Assembly: GCA_031422315.1 (NCBI GenBank)
Contig: JANOQN010000085.1
Location: 82,513-146,512, forward strand
Source of the DNA: JANNYA01 sp031422315
GTDB taxonomy: Bacteria > Pseudomonadota > Gammaproteobacteria > Xanthomonadales > SZUA-5
Reading direction: 5' to 3'
DNA length: 64,000 nucleotides
Part shown: positions 51,458-59,299 of the stretch, one piece after another
How positions within the stretch are numbered: the first letter of the stretch is position 1
How the letters are laid out: every line of letters starts with the position of its first letter
Notes under the pieces: model-generated
Told to the model about the DNA's origin: nothing
Databases searched by the model: none
What the model saw: the letters and a program-made list of their open reading frames with translations, nothing else
Translations under genes and position numbers: made by a program

Positions 51458-52030
51458 CTACAAAATTGCGGGCGCTTGCGCCACGAGCTTTGCAGTTGCG
51501 GTGTCGTTTAAATAAAAAGAATAGGCCAACGTCAGCACTTTCACGCCTTCGGGTAGTGCAGTGTCAACGACGAATCGCACCGGCATGCGCCGCACTTCAC
51601 CGGCGTCCATTTTCTGCTCGGTAAAGCAAAAGCATTCGGTTTTGTTGAAATAGAGTGAGGCTTCATTTGGCGCGACGCTCGGTGCGGCGTTACCGACATT
51701 GGCCTGTTTGCCGTTATTGGTAGCCACGTACCAAACCAAGGTTGGCTCGCCAGGATAAACGTCAATCGATTCGACTTCAGGTACGAAATCCCAAGGTAAT
51801 GCAGCATTGACTGATCCGGTGAATTCAACCCGAATTTTTCTTGATTTATCAATCGTTTGCGTGATCGTGCCGCCCATTTTTGCGCCTCGGCCGTTGGCGC
51901 CGGTGATGTCGCAATAAATCGAATAAATTGGAATCATTGCAAAGCAGAACAAGAACGCGCCAGCGCACGTGATTAGCGCGCGGCGCACGATATTTTTCGT
52001 GCTTTCAATGCTTTTAACTTGCTCGCTCAT
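51458..52030 (-). CDS. ctaG: Cytochrome c oxidase assembly protein CtaG (Cox11)
   Basis: A 190-aa copper chaperone with one N-terminal membrane helix (about 16-38) and a periplasmic domain. The copper-binding CFCF motif (KTECFCFTEQ) and the closing LTLAYSFYLND are present. It delivers copper to the CuB site of subunit I. It lies 5 nt after the small 52-aa ORF and before ctaE. Confidence 0.94.
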   Translation of the reverse strand: MSEQVKSIESTKNIVRRALITCAGAFLFCFAMIPIYSIYCDITGANGRGAKMGGTITQTIDKSRKIRVEFTGSVNAALPWDFVPEVESIDVYPGEPTLVWYVATNNGKQANVGNAAPSVAPNEASLYFNKTECFCFTEQKMDAGEVRRMPVRFVVDTALPEGVKVLTLAYSFYLNDTATAKLVAQAPAIL

Positions 52031-52035
52031 GATGG

Positions 52036-52194
52036 CTAGCCTTGCCCTTGCGCCATTAAGACTGCACGTATAAAGAACGTGAGGAATATTCCGGCGGCGA
52101 TAACACCTAGGATAATGGCAGTTCTGCGTGAAGCGGCGCGGCGCTGGTTGATTCCATCCAGCGCCGCGCTATTTTGTTGATTTTGATTCGTCAC
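52036..52194 (-). CDS. Small single-helix protein in the cox operon (probable oxidase small assembly protein)
   Basis: A 52-aa frame starting at GTG 52194 and ending just before ctaG. The Gln/Asn/Arg-rich N-terminus (SAALDGINQRRAASRRTA) is followed by one helix (AIILGVIAAGIFLTFFIRAVLM) and a short tail. It fills the gap between ctaD and ctaG that is usually occupied by a small cytochrome oxidase assembly protein of about this size. The tight spacing on both sides supports translation. No homology test was possible. Confidence 0.65.
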   Translation of the reverse strand: MTNQNQQNSAALDGINQRRAASRRTAIILGVIAAGIFLTFFIRAVLMAQGQG

Positions 52195-52205
52195 GACACC
52201 GATCA

Positions 52206-53828
52206 CTAATGGCTTACATTACCGTGTGCCAACACGCGATCATCTATCACCGGCGGTACGGTAAAGGTGTGATGCGGAGCAGGCGAGGGCAGCGTCCATT
52301 CCAAACCACGCGCACCTTCCCAAACCTGCGCGGTCGCCTTTTGGCCGGACTTGCCGAGCGCACACTGCCAGACGATATACACAAACAACAACTGCGATAA
52401 GCCAAAACCAAACGCGCCGATTGAGCTGATCATATTGAAGTCAGTAAAAATCACGTTGTAATCCGGGATTCGGCGCGGCATGCCAGCCAGGCCTAAGAAA
52501 TGCTGCGGGAAGAACAGAACGTTGACGAAAATGGTGCTGAGCCAGAAATGCCATTTGCCTAAGGTTTCGTTGTACATTTTGCCGGACCATTTTGGCAGCC
52601 AATAATACGTTGCGGCCATCAGCGAGAAGATTGCGCCGGTTACCAGCACGTAATGGAAATGCGCCACCACGAAATAGGTGTCGTGGTATTGGAAATCCGC
52701 CGGAACAATCGCCAGCATCAGGCCAGAAAATCCGCCGATGGTGAACAAGATAACGAAGGCAATCGCAAACAGCATCGGGGTTTCAAAGGTCATAGAACCT
52801 TTCCACATGGTGCTTACCCAGTTGAACACTTTCACGCCAGTCGGGATTGCGATCAGCATCGTTGCGTACATAAAGAACAGCTCACCTCCGAGCGGCATGC
52901 CGACAGTGAACATGTGATGCGCCCAGACGATAAAACTCAAAAACGCAATTGAAGCAGTCGCGTACACCATGGCTTGATAGCCAAACAGCGGCTTGCGCGC
53001 AAAAGTCGGGATGATTTCCGAGACGATTCCGAACGCTGGCAGAATCATGATGTAAACCTCAGGATGCCCGAAGAACCAGAAAATGTGCTGGAACATCACT
53101 GGATCACCACCACCCATCGCGTTAAAGAAGCTGGTGCCGAAAAATTTATCGGTCAATAACATCGTGACCGCACCCGCAAGCACCGGCATCACGGCGATCA
53201 ACAAGAAAGCGGTGATCAACCAAGTCCAAACGAACACTGGCATTTTCAGCAAGTCCATACCCGGAGCGCGCATGTTTAAGATCGTCGCGATGATGTTGAT
53301 TGCGCCCATGATTGAGCTGATGCCCATCATATGAATAGCGAAGATAACGAACGCTGCGCTATTGCCGCCTTGTAAGCTGAGTGGTGGATAAAGCGTCCAG
53401 CCGCCAGCAGGGCCGCCACCGGGCATAAATAGGGTGGAGAGCAGCAGCGTGAAAGCAAACGGCATGATCCAAAATGACCAGTTATTCATGCGCGGAAGAG
53501 CCATATCGGGCGCGCCAACCATCATCGGAATCAGCCAGTTCGCCAAGCCGACGAAAGCTGGCATAACCGCGCCGAAAATCATGACCAACGCGTGCATGGT
53601 GGTCATTTGGTTAAAAAATTCCGGATGCACCAGCTGCAAGCCGGGCTGGAACAATTCTGCGCGAATCACCAGCGCCATCGCGCCGCCGATAAAGAACATA
53701 ATGAGTGCGAACACCAAATACATCGTGCCGATGTCTTTATGATTGGTGGTGTACACCCAGCGATCCATAAACGGAATCGGCTTGTGGTCGTGCTCATCAT
53801 GAGCGTCGTGTGTGTGTGTCTGTGCCAT
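52206..53828 (-). CDS. ctaD: Cytochrome c oxidase subunit I
   Basis: A 540-aa catalytic subunit with twelve helices. Visible marks include TTNHKDIGTMYL at the N-terminus, the haem-ligand region FNQMTTMHALVMIFGAVMP, the CuB-ligand stretch WFFGHPEVYIMILPAFG, AHHMFTVGMP, and HFHYVLVTGAIF near the end. It reduces oxygen at the haem a3-CuB site and pumps protons. The His-rich N-terminus (THTHDAHDEHDHK) may bind metal. GAGAGA precedes the start. Confidence 0.97.
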   Translation of the reverse strand: MAQTHTHDAHDEHDHKPIPFMDRWVYTTNHKDIGTMYLVFALIMFFIGGAMALVIRAELFQPGLQLVHPEFFNQMTTMHALVMIFGAVMPAFVGLANWLIPMMVGAPDMALPRMNNWSFWIMPFAFTLLLSTLFMPGGGPAGGWTLYPPLSLQGGNSAAFVIFAIHMMGISSIMGAINIIATILNMRAPGMDLLKMPVFVWTWLITAFLLIAVMPVLAGAVTMLLTDKFFGTSFFNAMGGGDPVMFQHIFWFFGHPEVYIMILPAFGIVSEIIPTFARKPLFGYQAMVYATASIAFLSFIVWAHHMFTVGMPLGGELFFMYATMLIAIPTGVKVFNWVSTMWKGSMTFETPMLFAIAFVILFTIGGFSGLMLAIVPADFQYHDTYFVVAHFHYVLVTGAIFSLMAATYYWLPKWSGKMYNETLGKWHFWLSTIFVNVLFFPQHFLGLAGMPRRIPDYNVIFTDFNMISSIGAFGFGLSQLLFVYIVWQCALGKSGQKATAQVWEGARGLEWTLPSPAPHHTFTVPPVIDDRVLAHGNVSH

Positions 53829-53854
53829 GGTTATCTCTCGCTTATCAAATTTAG

Positions 53855-54769
53855 CTATTGCGCATTGACGGTGCTGGCGGGCGCGTTAACTGCGCTGGCA
53901 AGCTGCGGTGCGGGAACGGCGGTGCCGTTGATTTCAGTTTTCAGCTGCGCTAAGGCTTCAGCGAACTCGGCTTTCGGCACAACTTTCACCACAATCGGCA
54001 TAAAGCCGTGATCTTTGCCGCAAAGCTCAGCACATTGACCACGAAACAGCACGCCGCCGGGCTTAGTCTTTGAGCCGTCAATTTTAGTCCACGCCTCATT
54101 GACGTAGCCGGGAATCGCATCTTGTTTCCAACCCAGCACCGGCACCCACCATGCGTGGATAACGTCGTCTGCCGAAATTACGAAGCGAATCTTTGTATCG
54201 GCAGGCAGCACGAGTGGGCGATCTACGTCCAGCAGATAATTAGCCACCGCGTTCGGATCTTTACCAGATCCTAATCGACGGGTTTCGTCAGATTCGCGTT
54301 TAAGCCTGGAAGTAAATTTCAGGTCTTGACCGTGATATTTGTATTCCCAAAGCCACTGATAGCCGCGAATTTCCACGGTCATTTCGGGCTTGCTGGTGTC
54401 ATACATTTTGTAAAGCACGTCAGTCGCTGGAATAGCCATGACGACCAAAATCAAAATCGGCACGACTGTCCAAATGACTTCAGCGGTGGTGTTGTGGCTC
54501 CAAGTGGCGGCGACGGCGCCTTTGGATTTGCGGAACTTGAACATCGCATAAAACATCGCGCCAAAAACGAGCGCACCAATAACGCAGCAGATCAGAAAAA
54601 TCTGCATGTGTAGGTCATACACGAGTTTGGACGTCTCAGTCACGCCTTCGGTCATATTGAGCTGCCAGCGCTCCGGGCCTGTGCTTGCGGGCACTGCTTG
54701 CGCGGCTGCAACCAGCGAGAAAGCCAAACTGCTGGCCGCCGCTAACGCTATTTGAAGGTTTTTTTTCAT
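53855..54769 (-). CDS. ctaC: Cytochrome c oxidase subunit II
   Basis: A 304-aa subunit. It has a signal peptide (about 1-25), two membrane helices (about 55-80 and 97-117) and a periplasmic cupredoxin domain. The CuA ligands are visible in HAWWVPVLGWKQD and GQCAELCGKDHGFMPIVV. It takes electrons from cytochrome c. The C-terminus is a short Ala/Val/Asn-rich tail without a cytochrome c domain. It starts 11 nt after the DUF2244 stop and precedes ctaD by 26 nt. Confidence 0.96.
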   Translation of the reverse strand: MKKNLQIALAAASSLAFSLVAAAQAVPASTGPERWQLNMTEGVTETSKLVYDLHMQIFLICCVIGALVFGAMFYAMFKFRKSKGAVAATWSHNTTAEVIWTVVPILILVVMAIPATDVLYKMYDTSKPEMTVEIRGYQWLWEYKYHGQDLKFTSRLKRESDETRRLGSGKDPNAVANYLLDVDRPLVLPADTKIRFVISADDVIHAWWVPVLGWKQDAIPGYVNEAWTKIDGSKTKPGGVLFRGQCAELCGKDHGFMPIVVKVVPKAEFAEALAQLKTEINGTAVPAPQLASAVNAPASTVNAQ

Positions 54770-54780
54770 ATCCTGCTTGC

Positions 54781-55329
54781 CTACTGGTGAAGTTCTGAAG
54801 TGGAGTCCGGCTGGCGCAGCGCAGATTCGCGCGCACGGGCCAAAAAATCGTTGACGCGTCTAAACAGTAATTTTCGCTGTTCTGGGTTAAGAAAGCCACC
54901 TAATTGAAACGAAACGCCGTTACAAATAAGCAAACCGCTGCATTTTGCAGAAGGATCAGCCTCGAACCGCACCCACAGCGGATTGAATTCAGCCCGGCGC
55001 GTGTTGGCGCCTTTGCGGCATTCGACGAAAAGGGTGCCGTTTGTATAGTCAAGCCGCTCTTCATAATCCTGACTTTTCCAAACCTGCTGAAACAGCAGAA
55101 TTAAAATGGTGATGTTGACCAGTGCAAAAAAAGGTGCAAACACGTTGCCTTGAATAAAGCTATAGCCGGCAATTAAAACAGAAACGCCGACAAACACGCT
55201 ACGAACCTTCAAGAAGACTGACTGGTCCATCGATTGATTCGGACGAACTTCGATGGCCGCATCGCTGAAGCGTCCATTTATGCAGGACAGCTCGACGTCG
55301 TGTGATCGAATCAGCTCGGGATAGTTCAT
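54781..55329 (-). CDS. DUF2244 membrane protein
   Basis: A 182-aa protein with two helices (about 46-66 and 68-88) and a soluble beta-rich part. The features (IEVRPNQSM near the start, then LFVECRKG, WVRFEAD and VSFQLGGFLNPEQRKLLF) fit DUF2244, which often lies next to cox genes. It is the first gene of the oxidase operon on the minus strand, close to ctaC, and may assist oxidase biogenesis. Identification is by pattern and context. Confidence 0.7.
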   Translation of the reverse strand: MNYPELIRSHDVELSCINGRFSDAAIEVRPNQSMDQSVFLKVRSVFVGVSVLIAGYSFIQGNVFAPFFALVNITILILLFQQVWKSQDYEERLDYTNGTLFVECRKGANTRRAEFNPLWVRFEADPSAKCSGLLICNGVSFQLGGFLNPEQRKLLFRRVNDFLARARESALRQPDSTSELHQ

Positions 55330-55463
55330 TGCCTAAGCTTAATTCGATACAGCTTACCCGGCAATGGAGAAGGTGTGAAATGGGCGCATTAAAAAGTAGA
55401 TTGCCGCCACTAGCTGCAAACGGCTAGCATCCACGCAAATTCGGTCAATTAGGCAAGGAAGCC

Positions 55464-57242
55464 ATGCGTACGCATTATTGTGGTGCAGTCAACGAGCAGT
55501 TGCAGGATAAACAGGTCAGTTTGTGCGGCTGGGCCGATTCCAGGCGCGATCATGGCGGGGTGATTTTTATTGACCTGCGCGATCACGAAGGCATCGTGCA
55601 AGTGGTTATTGAGCCTGAAAATGCGTTGGCATTTGAAGCCTCTGCGAATGTCAAATACGAGTATTGCCTGCGCGTAACAGGTTTTGTTCGCGCTCGCCCG
55701 GCGGCGATGGTGAATGACAAACTCGGTAGCGGCAAGATTGAAGTGGTCGCAACTGAAGTGGAAGTTTTGAACGCTTCTGCGCCACTTCCCTTTATGTTGA
55801 ACGAAGTGCCGAATGAAGAAACTCGGCTGCGCTATCGCTATTTAGATATTCGCCGCCCTGCGATGCAGCGCATCATGCGTATGCGCACCCGCTTGACGCA
55901 GTCGATCCGCAGCTATCTGGATACCCGTGGCTTTCAAGATATGGAAACGCCGATTTTGACCAAAGCCACGCCCGAGGGCGCGCGCGATTATTTGGTGCCT
56001 TCGCGGGTCAATCCGGGTGAATTTTACGCGCTGCCGCAGAGCCCGCAGCTGTTTAAGCAGCTGCTGATGATGGCCGGCATGGATCGCTATTATCAAATTG
56101 CGCGCTGCTTTCGCGATGAAGATTTACGCGCGGATCGCCAACCCGAATTTACCCAGCTCGACATTGAAATGGCGTTCGTGAAAGAACGCGATGTGCAAGA
56201 TTTAGTCGAAGGCATGGTGCGGCATATCTTTCAAGATGTCGTGCAAATTGAGCTGCCTCAGCCGTTTCCACGTATGACTTACGCCGAAGCCATGCGCCGC
56301 TACGGCTCTGACAAGCCAGATTTGCGAAATCCGCTTGAACTTATTGATATCTCCGAGCACGTCAAACACGTCGAGTTCAAAGTGCTGTCCGCGCCTGCCA
56401 ATGATCCTGCGGGCCGGGTTTGCGTGTTGAACGGCAAAGGCGGCGGCAAGCTATCGCGCAAGCAAATTGATGACTACGCGCCGTTCGTTGCTAAATACGG
56501 GGCGAAAGGTTTGGCCTGGATTCGCATCGACGATATCAGCAAAGGCCGCGAAGGCTTGACCAGCCCAATCGTCAAGTTCTTAGATGACGCCGCGCTGGAA
56601 GGCATTTTCAAAGCGACCCATGCCGAAACCGGCGATTTGCTATTTTTCGGCGCTGGCAGCTATCAAACGGTGTCCGATTACATGGGCGCACTGCGCTTAA
56701 AAGTTGGCAAAGATTTGGGCGTAACAAAAGAAGGCTGGGCACCGCTGTGGGTGGTCGATTTCCCGATGTTTGATTTTGATGCCGACGGCGGTCGCTGGGT
56801 TTCACTGCACCATCCGTTTACTGCACCTAGCGTGGATTCGGTCGAGCAGCTGAAAGCCGACCCTGGCCCGGCACTATCGCGCGGCTACGATTGCGTGTTG
56901 AACGGCTCGGAGATTGGCGGCGGCTCGATTCGTATTCACCGGCCTGAAATGCAGTCGGCGGTGTTTGATTTGCTAGGAATTAGTTCTGAAGAAGCGCAAA
57001 TCAAGTTCGGTTTCTTATTAGACGCGCTCAAATTCGGCTGCCCACCACACGGCGGCATTGCTTTTGGTGTTGACCGTATTGCCGCGATTATGGCGGGCGC
57101 AGATTCAATCCGGGACGTCATCACCTTCCCAAAAACCGCCAGCGCGCAGTGCCCGCTGACCTCCGCACCATCAGAGGTGCCAGCTAAACAGCTGCAAGAA
57201 ATCTCAATCAAGGTGGCCATTGCGGAGAAGCAAGTGCGGTAA
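55464..57242 (+). CDS. aspS: Aspartyl-tRNA synthetase
   Basis: A 592-aa class II synthetase of bacterial type. It has the N-terminal anticodon-binding OB fold (CGWADSRRDHGGVIFIDLRDHEG), motif 2 (ARCFRDEDLRADRQPEFTQLDIEMAF), the GAD insertion and motif 3 (GGIAFGVDRIAAIM). Residue 30 is His within RRDHGG, where strictly discriminating enzymes such as that of E. coli have Leu. This points to a non-discriminating enzyme that also charges tRNA-Asn, as in Pseudomonas. AAGGA precedes the ATG. Confidence 0.97.
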   Translation: MRTHYCGAVNEQLQDKQVSLCGWADSRRDHGGVIFIDLRDHEGIVQVVIEPENALAFEASANVKYEYCLRVTGFVRARPAAMVNDKLGSGKIEVVATEVEVLNASAPLPFMLNEVPNEETRLRYRYLDIRRPAMQRIMRMRTRLTQSIRSYLDTRGFQDMETPILTKATPEGARDYLVPSRVNPGEFYALPQSPQLFKQLLMMAGMDRYYQIARCFRDEDLRADRQPEFTQLDIEMAFVKERDVQDLVEGMVRHIFQDVVQIELPQPFPRMTYAEAMRRYGSDKPDLRNPLELIDISEHVKHVEFKVLSAPANDPAGRVCVLNGKGGGKLSRKQIDDYAPFVAKYGAKGLAWIRIDDISKGREGLTSPIVKFLDDAALEGIFKATHAETGDLLFFGAGSYQTVSDYMGALRLKVGKDLGVTKEGWAPLWVVDFPMFDFDADGGRWVSLHHPFTAPSVDSVEQLKADPGPALSRGYDCVLNGSEIGGGSIRIHRPEMQSAVFDLLGISSEEAQIKFGFLLDALKFGCPPHGGIAFGVDRIAAIMAGADSIRDVITFPKTASAQCPLTSAPSEVPAKQLQEISIKVAIAEKQVR

Positions 57243-57363
57243 CAGTGGACTGACAAATTATCGGCGCATTGTTAAGAAAAAATGGGCGAAAAAACGAATA
57301 ACGCGCAATTTATTGATTTTTTTGTACGAATAGGAACAATATAGCGTCTTTGGAGCCAAACTC

Positions 57364-58530
57364 ATGAAGCCGCTATTAGCTATTGCAACTACTTTATTAG
57401 TCACTTCCGCCGCACAAGCGGGTGTTTTGCGTAAAGATCTGAACGTGTACCCGGCTGTGATTCAGCGCGGGTCGCCGTTTTTGATACTGGTCGAGAGCGC
57501 TTGGAGCTCTGGGTGCCAAGGCAGCCTCAGCATTCGCGCTACTCCCGAGCTTATCGAAGTTTTGGCTGACGAGTCCGCGGCAGCAACGCGCATTTGCACA
57601 ACAGTAGTCGTGCCGTTCCAACAGTTGTTTAATCCCAAAACCGTGCTGGCAAATGGACTTAACTTTGCCGATAGCATCACCGTGCGCTACACCAAGCGCG
57701 GGTTTAGTGGGCCAGACTACATTGAAAGTGAAATCATCCGTTTTAGTAATGTAGCCGCTGAGCCTGTCATGCTGGAGCCCGGAAGCTTTGTTGCGGATCA
57801 GCTTAGCTCTTCAAACCTTGCAATTGATCAGCGCGGTGCGGTTATCACTACCAACCTTAGTGATTATGACGCTCAGGGCCGTGGATCCTGGTTTTTCGGT
57901 TCTGGCAAACTTAACGGCAATGTCTACATCGGCGCACCGGCTAACTATCGGACAATCCAATGTATACGGGCGCCTTGCCCACGCGCAGCGCCGGATCAAA
58001 TCGGCAACATGCTGATGCTGATTCGCGATCAAAATACGCTGTTAGTCGACTACCAAAATGTGCTGAGCGGGCCGCAGGCAGCGCTCTCTACACTGCAATA
58101 TCGCCGATTTAACTTTATGCCAAATTTAAGTTTGCCTAGTGCTGAGGTCGTTGGATTTAGCCTGCCCGATTTAGAAGGACGCTGGCTCGCCGGAGTGCTT
58201 GGCAGCGGTGCGCGCGAAGCAGCGTTGAGCGATGTGACTATTCGCTATGTAGGACGCTTGCTTGCTGACCCAAACGCGGGTTTTCGTTTCCAGGCGTTTG
58301 CACGTGATCGCAGCGGTAATGAACAACCAAGCTTTACGATTGACTGTGAAGATCAAAGGCCTTTTGACGGCCCAATCGCTTGTAGCCTAAATAATTTTAG
58401 TTACCAATCGAGTAGCTGTAATACGAGTTTTAGCCCGCAAGCTGTCGGCCCGAGTAGGCTTGAAGCTGCAGCAAGCTGCGGTGGTCCAAGCAATACTTTT
58501 GAAACGCTATTTGTATTGCGTCGCTTGTAG
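57364..58530 (+). CDS. Exported Cys-rich protein of unknown function
   Basis: A 388-aa protein with a signal peptide (MKPLLAIATTLLVTSAAQA). The mature part contains nine Cys (for instance TIQCIRAPCPRAA and late ...DCED..., ...ACS..., ...SSCN...SCGG) and shows beta-strand-like alternation but no family I can name. GGAG precedes the ATG. It lies between aspS and a cold-shock gene. It is probably periplasmic or secreted. Confidence 0.6.
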   Translation: MKPLLAIATTLLVTSAAQAGVLRKDLNVYPAVIQRGSPFLILVESAWSSGCQGSLSIRATPELIEVLADESAAATRICTTVVVPFQQLFNPKTVLANGLNFADSITVRYTKRGFSGPDYIESEIIRFSNVAAEPVMLEPGSFVADQLSSSNLAIDQRGAVITTNLSDYDAQGRGSWFFGSGKLNGNVYIGAPANYRTIQCIRAPCPRAAPDQIGNMLMLIRDQNTLLVDYQNVLSGPQAALSTLQYRRFNFMPNLSLPSAEVVGFSLPDLEGRWLAGVLGSGAREAALSDVTIRYVGRLLADPNAGFRFQAFARDRSGNEQPSFTIDCEDQRPFDGPIACSLNNFSYQSSSCNTSFSPQAVGPSRLEAAASCGGPSNTFETLFVLRRL

Positions 58531-58724
58531 CGAAAAAACGCTTGCGCAATTGGAATACACGCTGCTGTTTACCAAGGCAGTACTTTTGCAACGTTGCGCT
58601 TTGCCTGTACCGCAACCTTAGGCCTTTGCCATTTGCCACCGCAATGTGCAACAATGAGGACCGGGTTTGCAATGGTGATAGCAGACACGGCAATTATTTT
58701 CACCATAAAATCAAAGAGTAAAAA

Positions 58725-58931
58725 ATGAGCAAAGGTACAGTTAAGTGGTTCAACGCGACCAAAGGTTTCGGATTCATCACACCAGAAGATGGCAGCAAAG
58801 ATTTATTTGTGCACCATTCTGAAATTCAAATGGGCGGCGGATACGCAACGCTCAATGAAGGCCAGGCAGTTGAATTTGAAGTAGGCGAAGGCCAAAAAGG
58901 CCCGTGCGCAAACAAAGTTCGCCCAATGTAA
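58725..58931 (+). CDS. Cold-shock protein (CspA family)
   Basis: A 68-aa protein with both RNA-binding motifs, KGFGFI and DLFVHHSEI, in a five-strand OB fold (KGTVKWFNATKGFG start, EFEVGEGQKGPCANKV end). It binds single-stranded RNA and DNA. The 5' leader of roughly 190 nt is of the kind such genes use for temperature control, although no structure was worked out. It is followed by a strong terminator. Confidence 0.94.
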   Translation: MSKGTVKWFNATKGFGFITPEDGSKDLFVHHSEIQMGGGYATLNEGQAVEFEVGEGQKGPCANKVRPM

Positions 58932-58984
58932 TCACTGGCGATCTTTGCCCAGGATGAAATCGTAGTTTGATTTCTGGGCTTGAT

Positions 58985-59018
58985 AGGCTGCGAATGCTTG
59001 CATTTGCAGCCTTTTTTT
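58985..59018 (+). terminator. Terminator of the cold-shock gene
   Basis: A 12-bp stem AGGCTGCGAATG / CATTTGCAGCCT with one G-T pair, loop CTTG and seven T. Confidence 0.88.
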
Positions 59019-59299
59019 ATGGCTGTTGTTGACGATTGACATGTGCAAGCGTCGGTTTTTTTGATCTCATACTTACCCTGAATTTGAGGGTTTTACGTGC
59101 TCGCTCATAATCGCTATTTGATTGAGTCGATCTTGTTCACACCTTCTGCTAACAGGCGCTGCAAATAATACTGCTGACTTTAGTGAGTGTCGAACACTAC
59201 CAAAGGCACCCATGCCGCACACACGGACGTCGGTTTCGCGTTTAGCCTCATAGATTCAATGTTTGCACCAGCCCATTTGGGTGTATCCATGGATCCGTT
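59019..59299. other. Leader of the RTX/CHRD gene
   Basis: About 280 nt with no gene seen. TTGAC-like elements near 59030-59040 could be a promoter, but no firm -10 was found. The next start codon has no strong Shine-Dalgarno site. Confidence 0.3.
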
